A DNA stretch of 5,828 nt from Synergistaceae bacterium (GTDB lineage: Bacteria; Synergistota; Synergistia; Synergistales; Synergistaceae). A program made the translations under genes and the position numbers. Numbering within the stretch: the first letter of the stretch is position 1; every line of letters starts with the position of its first letter. Under the pieces are notes generated by a model that ran no database searches, had not been told where the DNA came from, and was given only the letters and a program-made list of their open reading frames with translations. Shown here piece by piece: positions 1-5,828 of this stretch. The stretch lies in contig JAUNNW010000026.1 of the NCBI GenBank assembly GCA_030531285.1, forward strand, positions 7,393-13,220, written 5' to 3'.

Positions 1-374
1 GCCCTGTTTTCAACTTCAGTAACACAGGCAGGCACACAAACGGCGACTCTCGGATGCGAGAACATACTTGTCGATTCGGTGGCGACACCCATAAAATGAC
101 GAATAAGGTGCTCTGTCATCTCGAAATCAGCGATAACTCCGTTTGACAAAGGCGAAATCGTCGTAATTCCGACTGGCGTGCGACCCACCATTTTTTTTGC
201 TTCCGTGCCGAAGGCTATTATTTCGCGTACACCCTTGCGCCCTACCTTGCGAACTGCAAGAACTGAAGGTTCATCAAGCACAACTCCTTTGCCTTTGACG
301 TAAATAACCGTATTTATTGTCCCAATATCAATACCGATTTCACTATTAAACACCTGCTTGTCAAATCCAAACAT
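1..374 (-). CDS. mreB: Rod shape-determining protein MreB, N-terminal part (runs off left edge)
   Basis: Bacterial actin homologue that polymerises on the inner face of the membrane and directs lateral cell-wall synthesis. Reading leftwards from the ATG at 374, 124 complete codons are visible and the frame is open to the edge; the protein starts MFGFDKQVFNSEIGIDIGT. The actin phosphate-1 loop is seen as DIGTINT (residues about 16-22; the usual form is DLGTANT), followed by YVKGKGVVLDEPSV, then GTEAKKMVGRTP, the signature PLSNGVIADFEMTE, and VAVCVPACVTEVE near the edge, all at MreB-like spacing. Purine-rich AAAGG (386-390) and GGTGG (379-383) precede the ATG. It lies 103 bases downstream of radC, the classic radC-mreB pairing; mreC and mreD would be expected beyond the edge. 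MreB and its paralogue Mbl cannot be separated with certainty on this fragment, but the neighbouring radC favours MreB. Confidence 0.95.
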   Translation of the reverse strand, partial: MFGFDKQVFNSEIGIDIGTINTVIYVKGKGVVLDEPSVLAVRKVGRKGVREIIAFGTEAKKMVGRTPVGITTISPLSNGVIADFEMTEHLIRHFMGVATESTSMFSHPRVAVCVPACVTEVENR

Positions 375-477
375 TTTACCACCGACCTTTATTCCAGTAT
401 TTATATCTCACTACACAACACAGACAATCAGTAATTATCTCCACGGACTATTATCGCATTATTTTCTGTTTTTTGCA
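375..477 (-). other. radC-mreB intergenic region
   Basis: This 103-base AT-rich gap is the only real intergenic space in the window. It holds a candidate promoter and the ribosome binding region of mreB. I find no GC-rich hairpin followed by a T-run after the radC stop, so read-through from radC into mreB is possible. Confidence 0.7.
400..427 (-). promoter_or_regulatory. Candidate housekeeping sigma promoter for mreB
   Basis: On the minus strand a TTGTCT -35-like box (422-427, 4 of 6 matches to TTGACA) is separated by 16 bases from a TATAAA -10-like box (400-405, 5 of 6 matches to TATAAT). Transcription would start near 393 and give a leader of roughly 19 bases that still contains AAAGG and GGTGG before the mreB ATG. 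The match is by eye, and AT-rich gaps often give such matches by chance. Confidence 0.45.
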
Positions 478-1140
478 TTATGAAATTAGCAATATTTTAC
501 CGTGTGCCGTAACATAGTGCCCTTTAAATTTAATTTCCAGAGTCTTCAATCCCTTGCGGATAAATTCCGTCAATTCATTATCCTCCGGACTTGCGGCCAG
601 CACACCGTTCGGGTGGTTGTGCATAACAATCACGCTGTGTGAATTCACTCTTACCGCTCTGCGAAACAGCAGCGGCATATCAAGAAACGCACCATTTAAC
701 CCTCCGTATGAAATTGTCTCTTCTCCAACTACTTTTTCCTGTTTGTCCAAAAACAGCGCGTAAATTTCTTCACGATCAAGGTAACCCATTCTGTCAGCGT
801 AAAATTTTAATTTATCCTGCCAGCTCTCCCTTTCTTCTCCGTTATGAATTCTGGCAATCCTAAGACCAAGTTCCAAAACAGCAGCAAGGGTGGTTGCTTT
901 GGCATTTTTAATTCCGTCTTCTGTTTTCAGCTCGGCAGCGGATAATTTGCATAGGCCATGCAAACCGCCGTTGTCTTTCAAAAGTTTTGTCGCAAGCTCC
1001 AGCACATTGCAGGAATGTGTTCCTGTACGCAGCAGAATTGCGATGAGCTCTGCCGTGGAAAGTTTGTCTGCCCCGTATTTCAACAGTTTCTCGCGCGGCA
1101 TTTCATCTTCCGGCATATTAAGACGTTTAAGATTTGTCAT
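478..1140 (-). CDS. radC: RadC family protein (JAB/MPN-type metalloprotein, UPF0758)
   Basis: RadC family proteins carry a JAB/MPN metal-binding domain; their cellular role is unsettled despite the historical link to DNA repair. With the ATG at 1140 the protein is 220 residues. The N-terminal part shows MPREKLLKYGADKLSTAEL and LLRTGT, then a helix-hairpin-helix-like GIKNAKATTL (about residues 76-85). The JAB motif HxH-x7-S-x2-D is intact: H174, H176, S184 and D187 around HNHPNG, with an upstream acidic REE (about 123-125) where the domain supplies its catalytic Glu. The C-terminal end is divergent: the usual LLDH is FKGH and the chain stops soon after. A frame extending to TTG at 1155 would add five residues and overlap the previous gene, but it lacks a Shine-Dalgarno site, while GAGA (1146-1149) lies 5 bases before the ATG. 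The start is 2 bases after the hydrolase stop, suggesting coupled translation. Confidence 0.93.
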   Translation of the reverse strand: MTNLKRLNMPEDEMPREKLLKYGADKLSTAELIAILLRTGTHSCNVLELATKLLKDNGGLHGLCKLSAAELKTEDGIKNAKATTLAAVLELGLRIARIHNGEERESWQDKLKFYADRMGYLDREEIYALFLDKQEKVVGEETISYGGLNGAFLDMPLLFRRAVRVNSHSVIVMHNHPNGVLAASPEDNELTEFIRKGLKTLEIKFKGHYVTAHGKILLIS

Positions 1141-1142
1141 AT

Positions 1143-1772
1143 CTATCTCGGCCAATACGGATTGTACTTTTTTTCTTTACCTATGTTCGTAGCCGGTCCG
1201 TGTCCTGGACAAGCTTCCAAATCATTGGGGAATCGTTCAAGCTTGCGCAGTGAATTTATCAGGACAGTTTCGTCACCACCGGGCAAATCTGTGCGACCGA
1301 TGGAAAGTTCAAATAGCGTATCCCCGCACAGCAAAATTCTATCTGCCCCATCTTCAACATAAAAACATACTCCGCCCGGAGTGTGCCCCGGAGTATGAAT
1401 GACTTCTATTTTCAAATTGCCAACCGTAACAATCTCTCCGTCAGCAAGCAGTTTTTCCGCCTTAGGAAGCGAAAAAGCATTGCCGAAGGCAATGGACAGA
1501 TTTTTATCCGTGTTCGTAAGACAACAGGCATCATCTGTGTGAATGGCAACACCGCGCCTTGACAATTTGCGTACATCAGGAATTCCGCCTATATGATCTG
1601 CATGTCCGTGTGTAAGCATAATGTACACAACATCAATTTCATTTTTTGTAACAAAATCTGCAACGTGTTCAGCAGGTCCGCCCGGGTCCACTATTAAGCC
1701 CTTTTTGTTGTCATCCCAGAGAATATAACAATTTGTCCAGAGTTCTCCCAAAGGGAACCTTTGTATATTCAT
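1143..1772 (-). CDS. Metallo-beta-lactamase-fold hydrolase, glyoxalase II-like (YcbL type)
   Basis: Cytosolic binuclear-metal hydrolase of the glyoxalase II/YcbL branch of the metallo-beta-lactamase superfamily, 209 residues, with no signal peptide. The metal ligands are all visible: THGHADH (H55, H57, D59, H60), H130 in TPGHTPGG, D151 in CGDTLF and H191 in PGHGP. GRTDLPGGD (159-167) and the C-terminal GHGPATNIGKEKKYNP are typical of the short YcbL-like group, which lacks the long C-terminal substrate domain of classical glyoxalase II. The substrate is likely a thioester or similar small molecule but cannot be told from sequence; many anaerobes with such genes lack glutathione. I chose ATG at 1772 because AAGGAG (1781-1786) lies 8 bases upstream, ideal spacing; a GTG at 1781 overlapping the dtd stop would sit on top of that site. 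The dtd-hydrolase neighbourhood is conserved in Firmicutes. Confidence 0.93.
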   Translation of the reverse strand: MNIQRFPLGELWTNCYILWDDNKKGLIVDPGGPAEHVADFVTKNEIDVVYIMLTHGHADHIGGIPDVRKLSRRGVAIHTDDACCLTNTDKNLSIAFGNAFSLPKAEKLLADGEIVTVGNLKIEVIHTPGHTPGGVCFYVEDGADRILLCGDTLFELSIGRTDLPGGDETVLINSLRKLERFPNDLEACPGHGPATNIGKEKKYNPYWPR

Positions 1773-1777
1773 CCGAT

Positions 1778-2221
1778 TCACTCCTTAGTATCAAGCATTA
1801 TCGTAACCGGTCCGTTGTTGCACAGACTAACCTTCATTTCAGTCTGAAATATTCCGTTCTGCGTTTTAATGCCAAGTGCCTGTACGGCCTTTGTAAAGCG
1901 GTTGTACATATCCTTTGCGAACTCAGGTTTTGCCGCCAGATGCCAGGACGGTCTACGTCCTTTCTTACAGTCCGCACAGAGCGTAAACTGTGAAACTACC
2001 AGCATCTGCCCACCGGTATCAAGCAACGAACGGTTCATTACACCGTTTTCATCATCAAAAATGCGTAAATTGCATACCTTTTCCGCAAGCTGTGTTAAAT
2101 CTTTTTCCGTATCGTCTTCAACAACACCAAGCAAAACACAAAGCCCGGCATCTATTTTGCCCGTAATTTTACCGGCTACTCTGACTTCGGCATAATCGAC
2201 TCTCTGCAGTAACGCTTTCAT
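1778..2221 (-). CDS. dtd: D-aminoacyl-tRNA deacylase (D-Tyr-tRNA deacylase family)
   Basis: Hydrolyses D-amino acids (and glycine mischarged on tRNA-Ala) from tRNA, a proofreading step in the cytosol; the family is a homodimer with the active site at the interface. The 147-residue length is normal. Family motifs are in order: N-terminal MKALLQRVDYAEV, GLCVLLGV (26-33), NLRIFDDENGVMNRSLLD (51-68), the active-site SQFTL (77-81) followed by AD and KKGRRPSW, and the Gly-cisPro motif as NNGPVTIMLD (135-144), which rejects L-aminoacyl-tRNA. Two cysteines (C82, C85) occupy positions that are commonly Tyr and Thr next to SQFTL; the proposed catalytic Thr (T80) is kept. The ATG is one base after the rel stop and has AGAGGA (2226-2231) just upstream inside the rel C-terminal codons, so translation is probably coupled. 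The rel-dtd pairing is common in Firmicutes and related phyla. Confidence 0.96.
   Translation of the reverse strand: MKALLQRVDYAEVRVAGKITGKIDAGLCVLLGVVEDDTEKDLTQLAEKVCNLRIFDDENGVMNRSLLDTGGQMLVVSQFTLCADCKKGRRPSWHLAAKPEFAKDMYNRFTKAVQALGIKTQNGIFQTEMKVSLCNNGPVTIMLDTKE
1781..1786 (-). promoter_or_regulatory. Ribosome binding site of the MBL-fold hydrolase
   Basis: AAGGAG on the minus strand, 8 bases before the ATG at 1772. It is the strongest Shine-Dalgarno sequence in the window. It lies inside the last codons of dtd and decides the start: it would overlap the alternative GTG at 1781. Confidence 0.85.
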
Positions 2222-2222
2222 C

Positions 2223-4538
2223 TTATCCTCTCAGCACCTCTATAATTCCGCTTATTGAATTTATTTTGCCAATAATTTCGTAAAGCTGCTCTATATTTTT
2301 AACTTTTATTTCCGCGGTAATGCGCATACGCATATTATTGACCACATTCGCATTAATTCCGGCAAGCGAAGCACCAAGATTGCTTATGTTTTGCACTATG
2401 TCGCCAACAAGATTTGCCCTGTCTACGCCTTCTATGCGAAGTCTGGCAATATACTGTTTGTTGCGTGGCACACCCCATGATACGGGAACAAGTTTGCCTT
2501 CGTCCTTTGCTGTAATATTCAAGCAGTCCTTTCTGTGCACCGTTATTCCGTGAAGCTGTGACACGTAACCAACAATCAAATCACCAGGAACAGGACGGCA
2601 GCACTGTGCGAGCGAAACGAAAACACCGTGAGCACCGTCAACAATAATTTCAGAATCAGATTCCTTCTGCGGTACACCTGATAGCGGGATAAGAGGCTCC
2701 TCTTTAACTTTGCTGGCATTGTTTTTCAGTCTTGAGAAAACCCCTTTAGGCGCAACATTTCCGTTGCCTACAGCAGCGTACAAATCTTCCAGATTCAGCA
2801 TCCCCATGTCGCGAACAACCTGATTGAGCTGTGCAGACAATTTTTCAAACGGCTCTGTATTCCCTTGGTTTCTTCGCTGCGCTTCCTTTTCCAGCAGTTC
2901 CTTTCCACGTTTGACTTTTTCTTCCCTTTCTTGCCTGTCGAACTGTCTGAACCACTGCTTTATCTTTGTTCTGGTACGTGTAGACTTTGCAATTTTAAGC
3001 CAATCTCTCGAAGGCTTCGCCGCGGGTGATGTCATAATGCTTACGATATCACCGTTTCTCAGAACATAGTCCATTGGAACTATTCTGCCGTTAACACGCG
3101 CCCCAACACATTTGTGTCCTATTTCCGTATGAATAGAATAAGCAAAATCTATAGGCGTAGAGCCTGTAGGCACGGAAACCACTTTGCCTTTGGGAGAAAA
3201 CACAAAAACCTGCGCAGAAAGAACATCTGTTTTAAGCGTATCAAGAAAGCTACTGTCGTTTGTTTCATCGCTGAGTTTTGCTTCTTCAAGCGTACGTCTT
3301 ATCCATGTCAGTTGCTCGTCCATTACGTCAGTTTTAATGCCGCCTTCTTTGTAATTCCAATGAGCGGCTATACCATATTCGGCATAATAGTGCATTTCCC
3401 ATGTTCTTATCTGTATTTCAATCGGCTCACCGTCAGGACCGACTACAGCTGTATGAAGCGATTGGTACATGTTGCGTTTGGGATTTGCAATATAGTCATC
3501 AAACTGCCCCGGGATTGGTTTCCACATCGTGTGAACGATACCAAGGACTTGATAACATTCAGCAACCGTCTGTACAATAACGCGCAGCGCAAGCAGATCG
3601 TACAGTTGGTCCATCGCTATATTTTTACGCTGCATTTTTTCGTATATGCTGTAAAAATGTTTTGGTCTGCCTTTAAGAGTTGCAGGAACTTTTTCTTTTT
3701 TTAATTTCTCTGAAAGTACGTCAAGCGCATTTGAAATAATCTGCTCTCGTTCAGGCAGTTTTTTACGCACTCTCTGCTTTATTTCCTCAAACATTTCAGG
3801 GTCAAGCACTTTAAACGACAAATCTTCCAGTTCGCGCTTAACCTGATAGATTCCGAGTCTGTGTGCAAGAGGCGCGTATATTTCAAGAGTTTCTTTGGCT
3901 ATTGCAAGCTGTTTTTCCCGCCTGTGAGCCGAAATTGTACGCATGTTGTGAAGCCTGTCCGCAAATTTGATAAGAACAACGCGTATATCTTTTGCCATAA
4001 CGACAAACATCTTGCGAAGGTTTTCCGACTGATAATCTTCGGCGGACTTGAAAGGCAGTTTTCCCAATTTAGTTACCCCGTCGACAAGAGTAAGCACACT
4101 GTCGCCAAAGCGGGTAGCCACGTCATCTGCCTTAACCGGGGTATCTTCGAGAACGTCATGAAGAAGAGCGGCTATTATAGCATCACAGTCTATCTCCATT
4201 GCAGAAAGGATAAGGGCTACTGTAACAGGGTGGAGCATATACGGATCCCCGCTGTAACGCATCTGTTTTCCGTGCGAATTTGCGGCAAACACGAATGCTT
4301 CTCCCGTCTTTTTCATTTCGTCAGCACTAAAGTACTCTGTCAGTTTGTCCCAGAGCGCAATCCAGCGCTTATGAAAAACATCTGACTCCCTTTGGTACTC
4401 AGGAATACTAAGCCAATATTCTTTTCTGAACTGCTTGCTTTCTTCCTCACTGGAAAAAGCACAGGAAAGCCTTACGGGTTTGTCGCCCATGGTCGTTATT
4501 GCATTATCTGTTCCGGCAACGGGTAAATCTTTCTCCAT
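2223..4538 (-). CDS. rel: RelA/SpoT-homologue (p)ppGpp synthetase/hydrolase, long form
   Basis: Makes the alarmone (p)ppGpp from ATP and GDP/GTP on starved ribosomes and probably degrades it. It has 771 residues against the usual 720-750, because about 45 extra residues precede the HD domain. Domains in order: HD hydrolase about 80-230 with H103, H127-D128, E131-D132, D194 and N198 all kept; synthetase about 285-400 with RPKHFYSIYEKM, DLLALRVIV, PIPGQFDDYIANPK, YQSLHT, EIQIRT (374-379) and GIAAHW; TGS about 443-503 (VFVFSPKGKVVSVPTGSTP, H470); a helical region; a zinc-finger segment with C646, C647, H668 and C672; and a C-terminal ACT domain about 697-771. The synthetase has QFDD (345-348) instead of the RxKD typical of bifunctional enzymes. 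ATG at 4538 lies one base after the recJ stop, with only a weak TGGA Shine-Dalgarno 8 bases upstream. The next methionine is M17, and after that M74, so most of the extension is real. Regulation beyond the shared operon is not visible. Confidence 0.96.
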   Translation of the reverse strand: MEKDLPVAGTDNAITTMGDKPVRLSCAFSSEEESKQFRKEYWLSIPEYQRESDVFHKRWIALWDKLTEYFSADEMKKTGEAFVFAANSHGKQMRYSGDPYMLHPVTVALILSAMEIDCDAIIAALLHDVLEDTPVKADDVATRFGDSVLTLVDGVTKLGKLPFKSAEDYQSENLRKMFVVMAKDIRVVLIKFADRLHNMRTISAHRREKQLAIAKETLEIYAPLAHRLGIYQVKRELEDLSFKVLDPEMFEEIKQRVRKKLPEREQIISNALDVLSEKLKKEKVPATLKGRPKHFYSIYEKMQRKNIAMDQLYDLLALRVIVQTVAECYQVLGIVHTMWKPIPGQFDDYIANPKRNMYQSLHTAVVGPDGEPIEIQIRTWEMHYYAEYGIAAHWNYKEGGIKTDVMDEQLTWIRRTLEEAKLSDETNDSSFLDTLKTDVLSAQVFVFSPKGKVVSVPTGSTPIDFAYSIHTEIGHKCVGARVNGRIVPMDYVLRNGDIVSIMTSPAAKPSRDWLKIAKSTRTRTKIKQWFRQFDRQEREEKVKRGKELLEKEAQRRNQGNTEPFEKLSAQLNQVVRDMGMLNLEDLYAAVGNGNVAPKGVFSRLKNNASKVKEEPLIPLSGVPQKESDSEIIVDGAHGVFVSLAQCCRPVPGDLIVGYVSQLHGITVHRKDCLNITAKDEGKLVPVSWGVPRNKQYIARLRIEGVDRANLVGDIVQNISNLGASLAGINANVVNNMRMRITAEIKVKNIEQLYEIIGKINSISGIIEVLRG

Positions 4539-4539
4539 A

Positions 4540-5828
4540 TCAGGAATCCATTATTTTTTCGAGTATAAACTGCAAAGAAGTCACATTTCTCCAGGTATCA
4601 AGCCTTGGTTTGTAAATCCAGCCTTCAAACGGTTTACGGTTATTCATCAGCGCTGTCACAGCATTAAAAGCAAGCATAGTAGCACCATTCAGCTCTATTT
4701 TAAGATGTCTGCCATTTCTTCCAAGCGGCTGAAGCACCATATATCCATCGTACGGTGCGTAGAGCAGCGGAGCAGGGTTATCCATACCGAACGGACCAAG
4801 TGCCAAAGCATCGTTCCAAACATCTCTGTTAAGCAGTTCAGGTTTCCAGTACAAGATATCTTCTTTTTCCTCAACAACCGTAACGTTTGAAAGCATTTCT
4901 TCAAGCTCGTCCCTGACTTCCTGCCACTGATCCCTCAAAACGCTGAAACCTGCGGCAAGTCTGTGTCCGCCCCACGTATTAAGTTTGTCGCCTAATTTTG
5001 CAAGCACCGCGACAGCATCGCCGCCTGTAGGCATACGCAGCGTTCCACGCATAACATCGCCCACTTCGGCGACAAGCGCTATTGGTTTGTTTTTCTCGCT
5101 GCATACACGGCTCGCAACGCTGCTTAAAACTCCAGCAGACCAGGTGCTATCAGACAAAACGTAATTATATCCACTGTCTTCATTCAGCGATATCTGCTCA
5201 AGAACCCCCATCGAAAGTTCTCTGCGCTGTCTGTTTAATGTAATTATTTTATCAACTTTCTGCGACAACTCTTTTGTTGGGAAGAAAATGTCAACTGCAA
5301 TATCCGCAAGTTCCAACCTTCCGGCAGCATTAAGACACGGGATAATTTTCATAGCCAAATCTTCCGTGCTTACCATATCCGGATTAACCATTAATTTTTC
5401 CATAAGCATTGCGAGACCTGGACGTGGCGCAGAACGCATTTGTTCAAGACCGTTGCGTACCAGAATACGGTTGAGAGGCGACACAAGCGATACACAGTCA
5501 GCAATCGTCGCCAATGCAACAAGATCAAGCATTGCGTACAATTTATCCTTGGGAATAAGTTCATTCTGCCATGCCCAACACCATATAACCCCCGCAGCGC
5601 AAAGCTTCCGTGCTGTAGCATCGCCGAGCAGATGCGGATTAACCATAGTTTCGCAGCGGGCAATTCCGTTTTCAGCAAGGTGATGATCCAACACGACAAC
5701 TGGAATACCTGCGGAGCGTATAAGATTTATCTCCTCTATATTCTGTGTTCCGCAGTCAACTACAATAAGCAGATCACATTTGCGTTCCGCAATCGTTTTG
5801 GCAATGCTCATATGCAGACCGTAGCCCT
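4540..5828 (-). CDS. recJ: Single-stranded-DNA-specific exonuclease RecJ, C-terminal part (5' end beyond window)
   Basis: RecJ is a DHH-superfamily 5'-3' exonuclease acting on single-stranded DNA in recombination, mismatch and base-excision repair. The frame is open from the right edge, and 428 residues are visible. Numbered from the first complete codon, it begins GYGLH, matching the family's GYGL segment, then VDCG (D24), the DHH motif (47-49), NPH, LVALATIADCVSL (D110), NAAGRL (166-171), the DHHA1 domain with GGHRLAAG (286-293), and the OB-fold linker motif PFGMDNPAP (345-353). The N-terminal aspartate motif (DYDADG-type) must lie outside the window, so catalytic competence cannot be fully judged. 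The DHHA1 part departs from consensus: WS for the usual WH (about 229) and RGTLRM where GSGRS is common. M at 5811 is internal, not the start. The stop is one base before the rel ATG. In Firmicutes apt often sits between recJ and rel; it is absent here. Confidence 0.94.
   Translation of the reverse strand, partial: GYGLHMSIAKTIAERKCDLLIVVDCGTQNIEEINLIRSAGIPVVVLDHHLAENGIARCETMVNPHLLGDATARKLCAAGVIWCWAWQNELIPKDKLYAMLDLVALATIADCVSLVSPLNRILVRNGLEQMRSAPRPGLAMLMEKLMVNPDMVSTEDLAMKIIPCLNAAGRLELADIAVDIFFPTKELSQKVDKIITLNRQRRELSMGVLEQISLNEDSGYNYVLSDSTWSAGVLSSVASRVCSEKNKPIALVAEVGDVMRGTLRMPTGGDAVAVLAKLGDKLNTWGGHRLAAGFSVLRDQWQEVRDELEEMLSNVTVVEEKEDILYWKPELLNRDVWNDALALGPFGMDNPAPLLYAPYDGYMVLQPLGRNGRHLKIELNGATMLAFNAVTALMNNRKPFEGWIYKPRLDTWRNVTSLQFILEKIMDS

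Noticed and set aside
456..481. Direct repeat GCATTAT (456-462 and 475-481) near the radC end, and an imperfect AT-rich dyad, as a terminator or operator
   Set aside because: The repeat is only seven AT-rich bases, and there is no GC-rich stem with a T-run. It is consistent with chance.
1141..1155. TTG at 1155 as the radC start
   Set aside because: It has no Shine-Dalgarno site and adds only five residues overlapping the hydrolase gene. The ATG at 1140, with GAGA 5 bases upstream, fits the usual operon spacing and the RadC N-terminus.
1366..1396. Repeated CCGGAGT-like bases in the hydrolase gene
   Set aside because: They come from the coding repeat TPGHTPGG around the metal ligand H130, a family motif, and are not a DNA repeat element.
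1773..1781. GTG at 1781 as the start of the MBL-fold hydrolase, overlapping the dtd stop by four bases
   Set aside because: The AAGGAG at 1781-1786 would overlap this codon, whereas it is 8 bases from the ATG at 1772. The protein family also starts sensibly at MNIQRFPLG.
3114..4385. Long plus-strand open frames at 3114-3704 and 3861-4385
   Set aside because: They lie antisense inside the well-supported rel gene, their translations show no recognisable domain, and their composition looks like an out-of-frame shadow.
2223..4538. Calling the Rel protein a monofunctional RelA because of its acidic synthetase motif
   Set aside because: All HD-domain hydrolase residues are intact, unlike in RelA, where the HD site is degraded. 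The first motif residue is Gln, not Glu.
5809..5811. ATG at 5811 as the true recJ start
   Set aside because: The frame stays open to the window edge, the upstream codons read GYGLH as in RecJ, and a start here would remove the essential N-terminal catalytic motifs.

Overview
This window carries six protein genes, all on the minus strand, and no RNA gene, mobile element or CRISPR array that I can recognise. In transcription order (from the right edge leftwards) they are recJ (5' end missing), a long RelA/SpoT-type (p)ppGpp synthetase/hydrolase, D-aminoacyl-tRNA deacylase (dtd), a glyoxalase-II-like metallo-beta-lactamase-fold hydrolase, radC, and the first 124 codons of mreB, which runs off the left edge.

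The first five genes are packed with 1, 1, 5 and 2 bases between them (using the starts chosen here), so they very probably form one operon with translational coupling. The only real intergenic gap is 103 bases between radC and mreB. It holds a good candidate sigma-A-type promoter for mreB and no convincing hairpin terminator, so mreB may be expressed both from its own promoter and by read-through.

The order combines two gene blocks familiar from bacterial genomes: recJ-(apt)-rel-dtd-MBL, typical of Firmicutes, and radC-mreB(-mreC-mreD), also widespread. Here they are directly joined, apt is absent between recJ and rel, and no hemZ/hisS follows the hydrolase. With moderate, slightly AT-rich base composition and divergent but complete proteins, this points to an anaerobic bacterium near the Firmicutes or Synergistota. 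I lean weakly to Synergistota; this is inference, not proof.

Functionally the genes cover DNA repair (RecJ, possibly RadC), the stringent response (Rel), translation quality control (Dtd), thioester/aldehyde detoxification or a related hydrolysis (the hydrolase) and cell shape (MreB). I see no undescribed multi-gene system. The most interesting signal is in Rel: an intact HD hydrolase site is combined with a QFDD motif where bifunctional Rel enzymes usually have RxKD and monofunctional RelA has ExDD. RecJ and RadC also depart from family consensus at some conserved positions.
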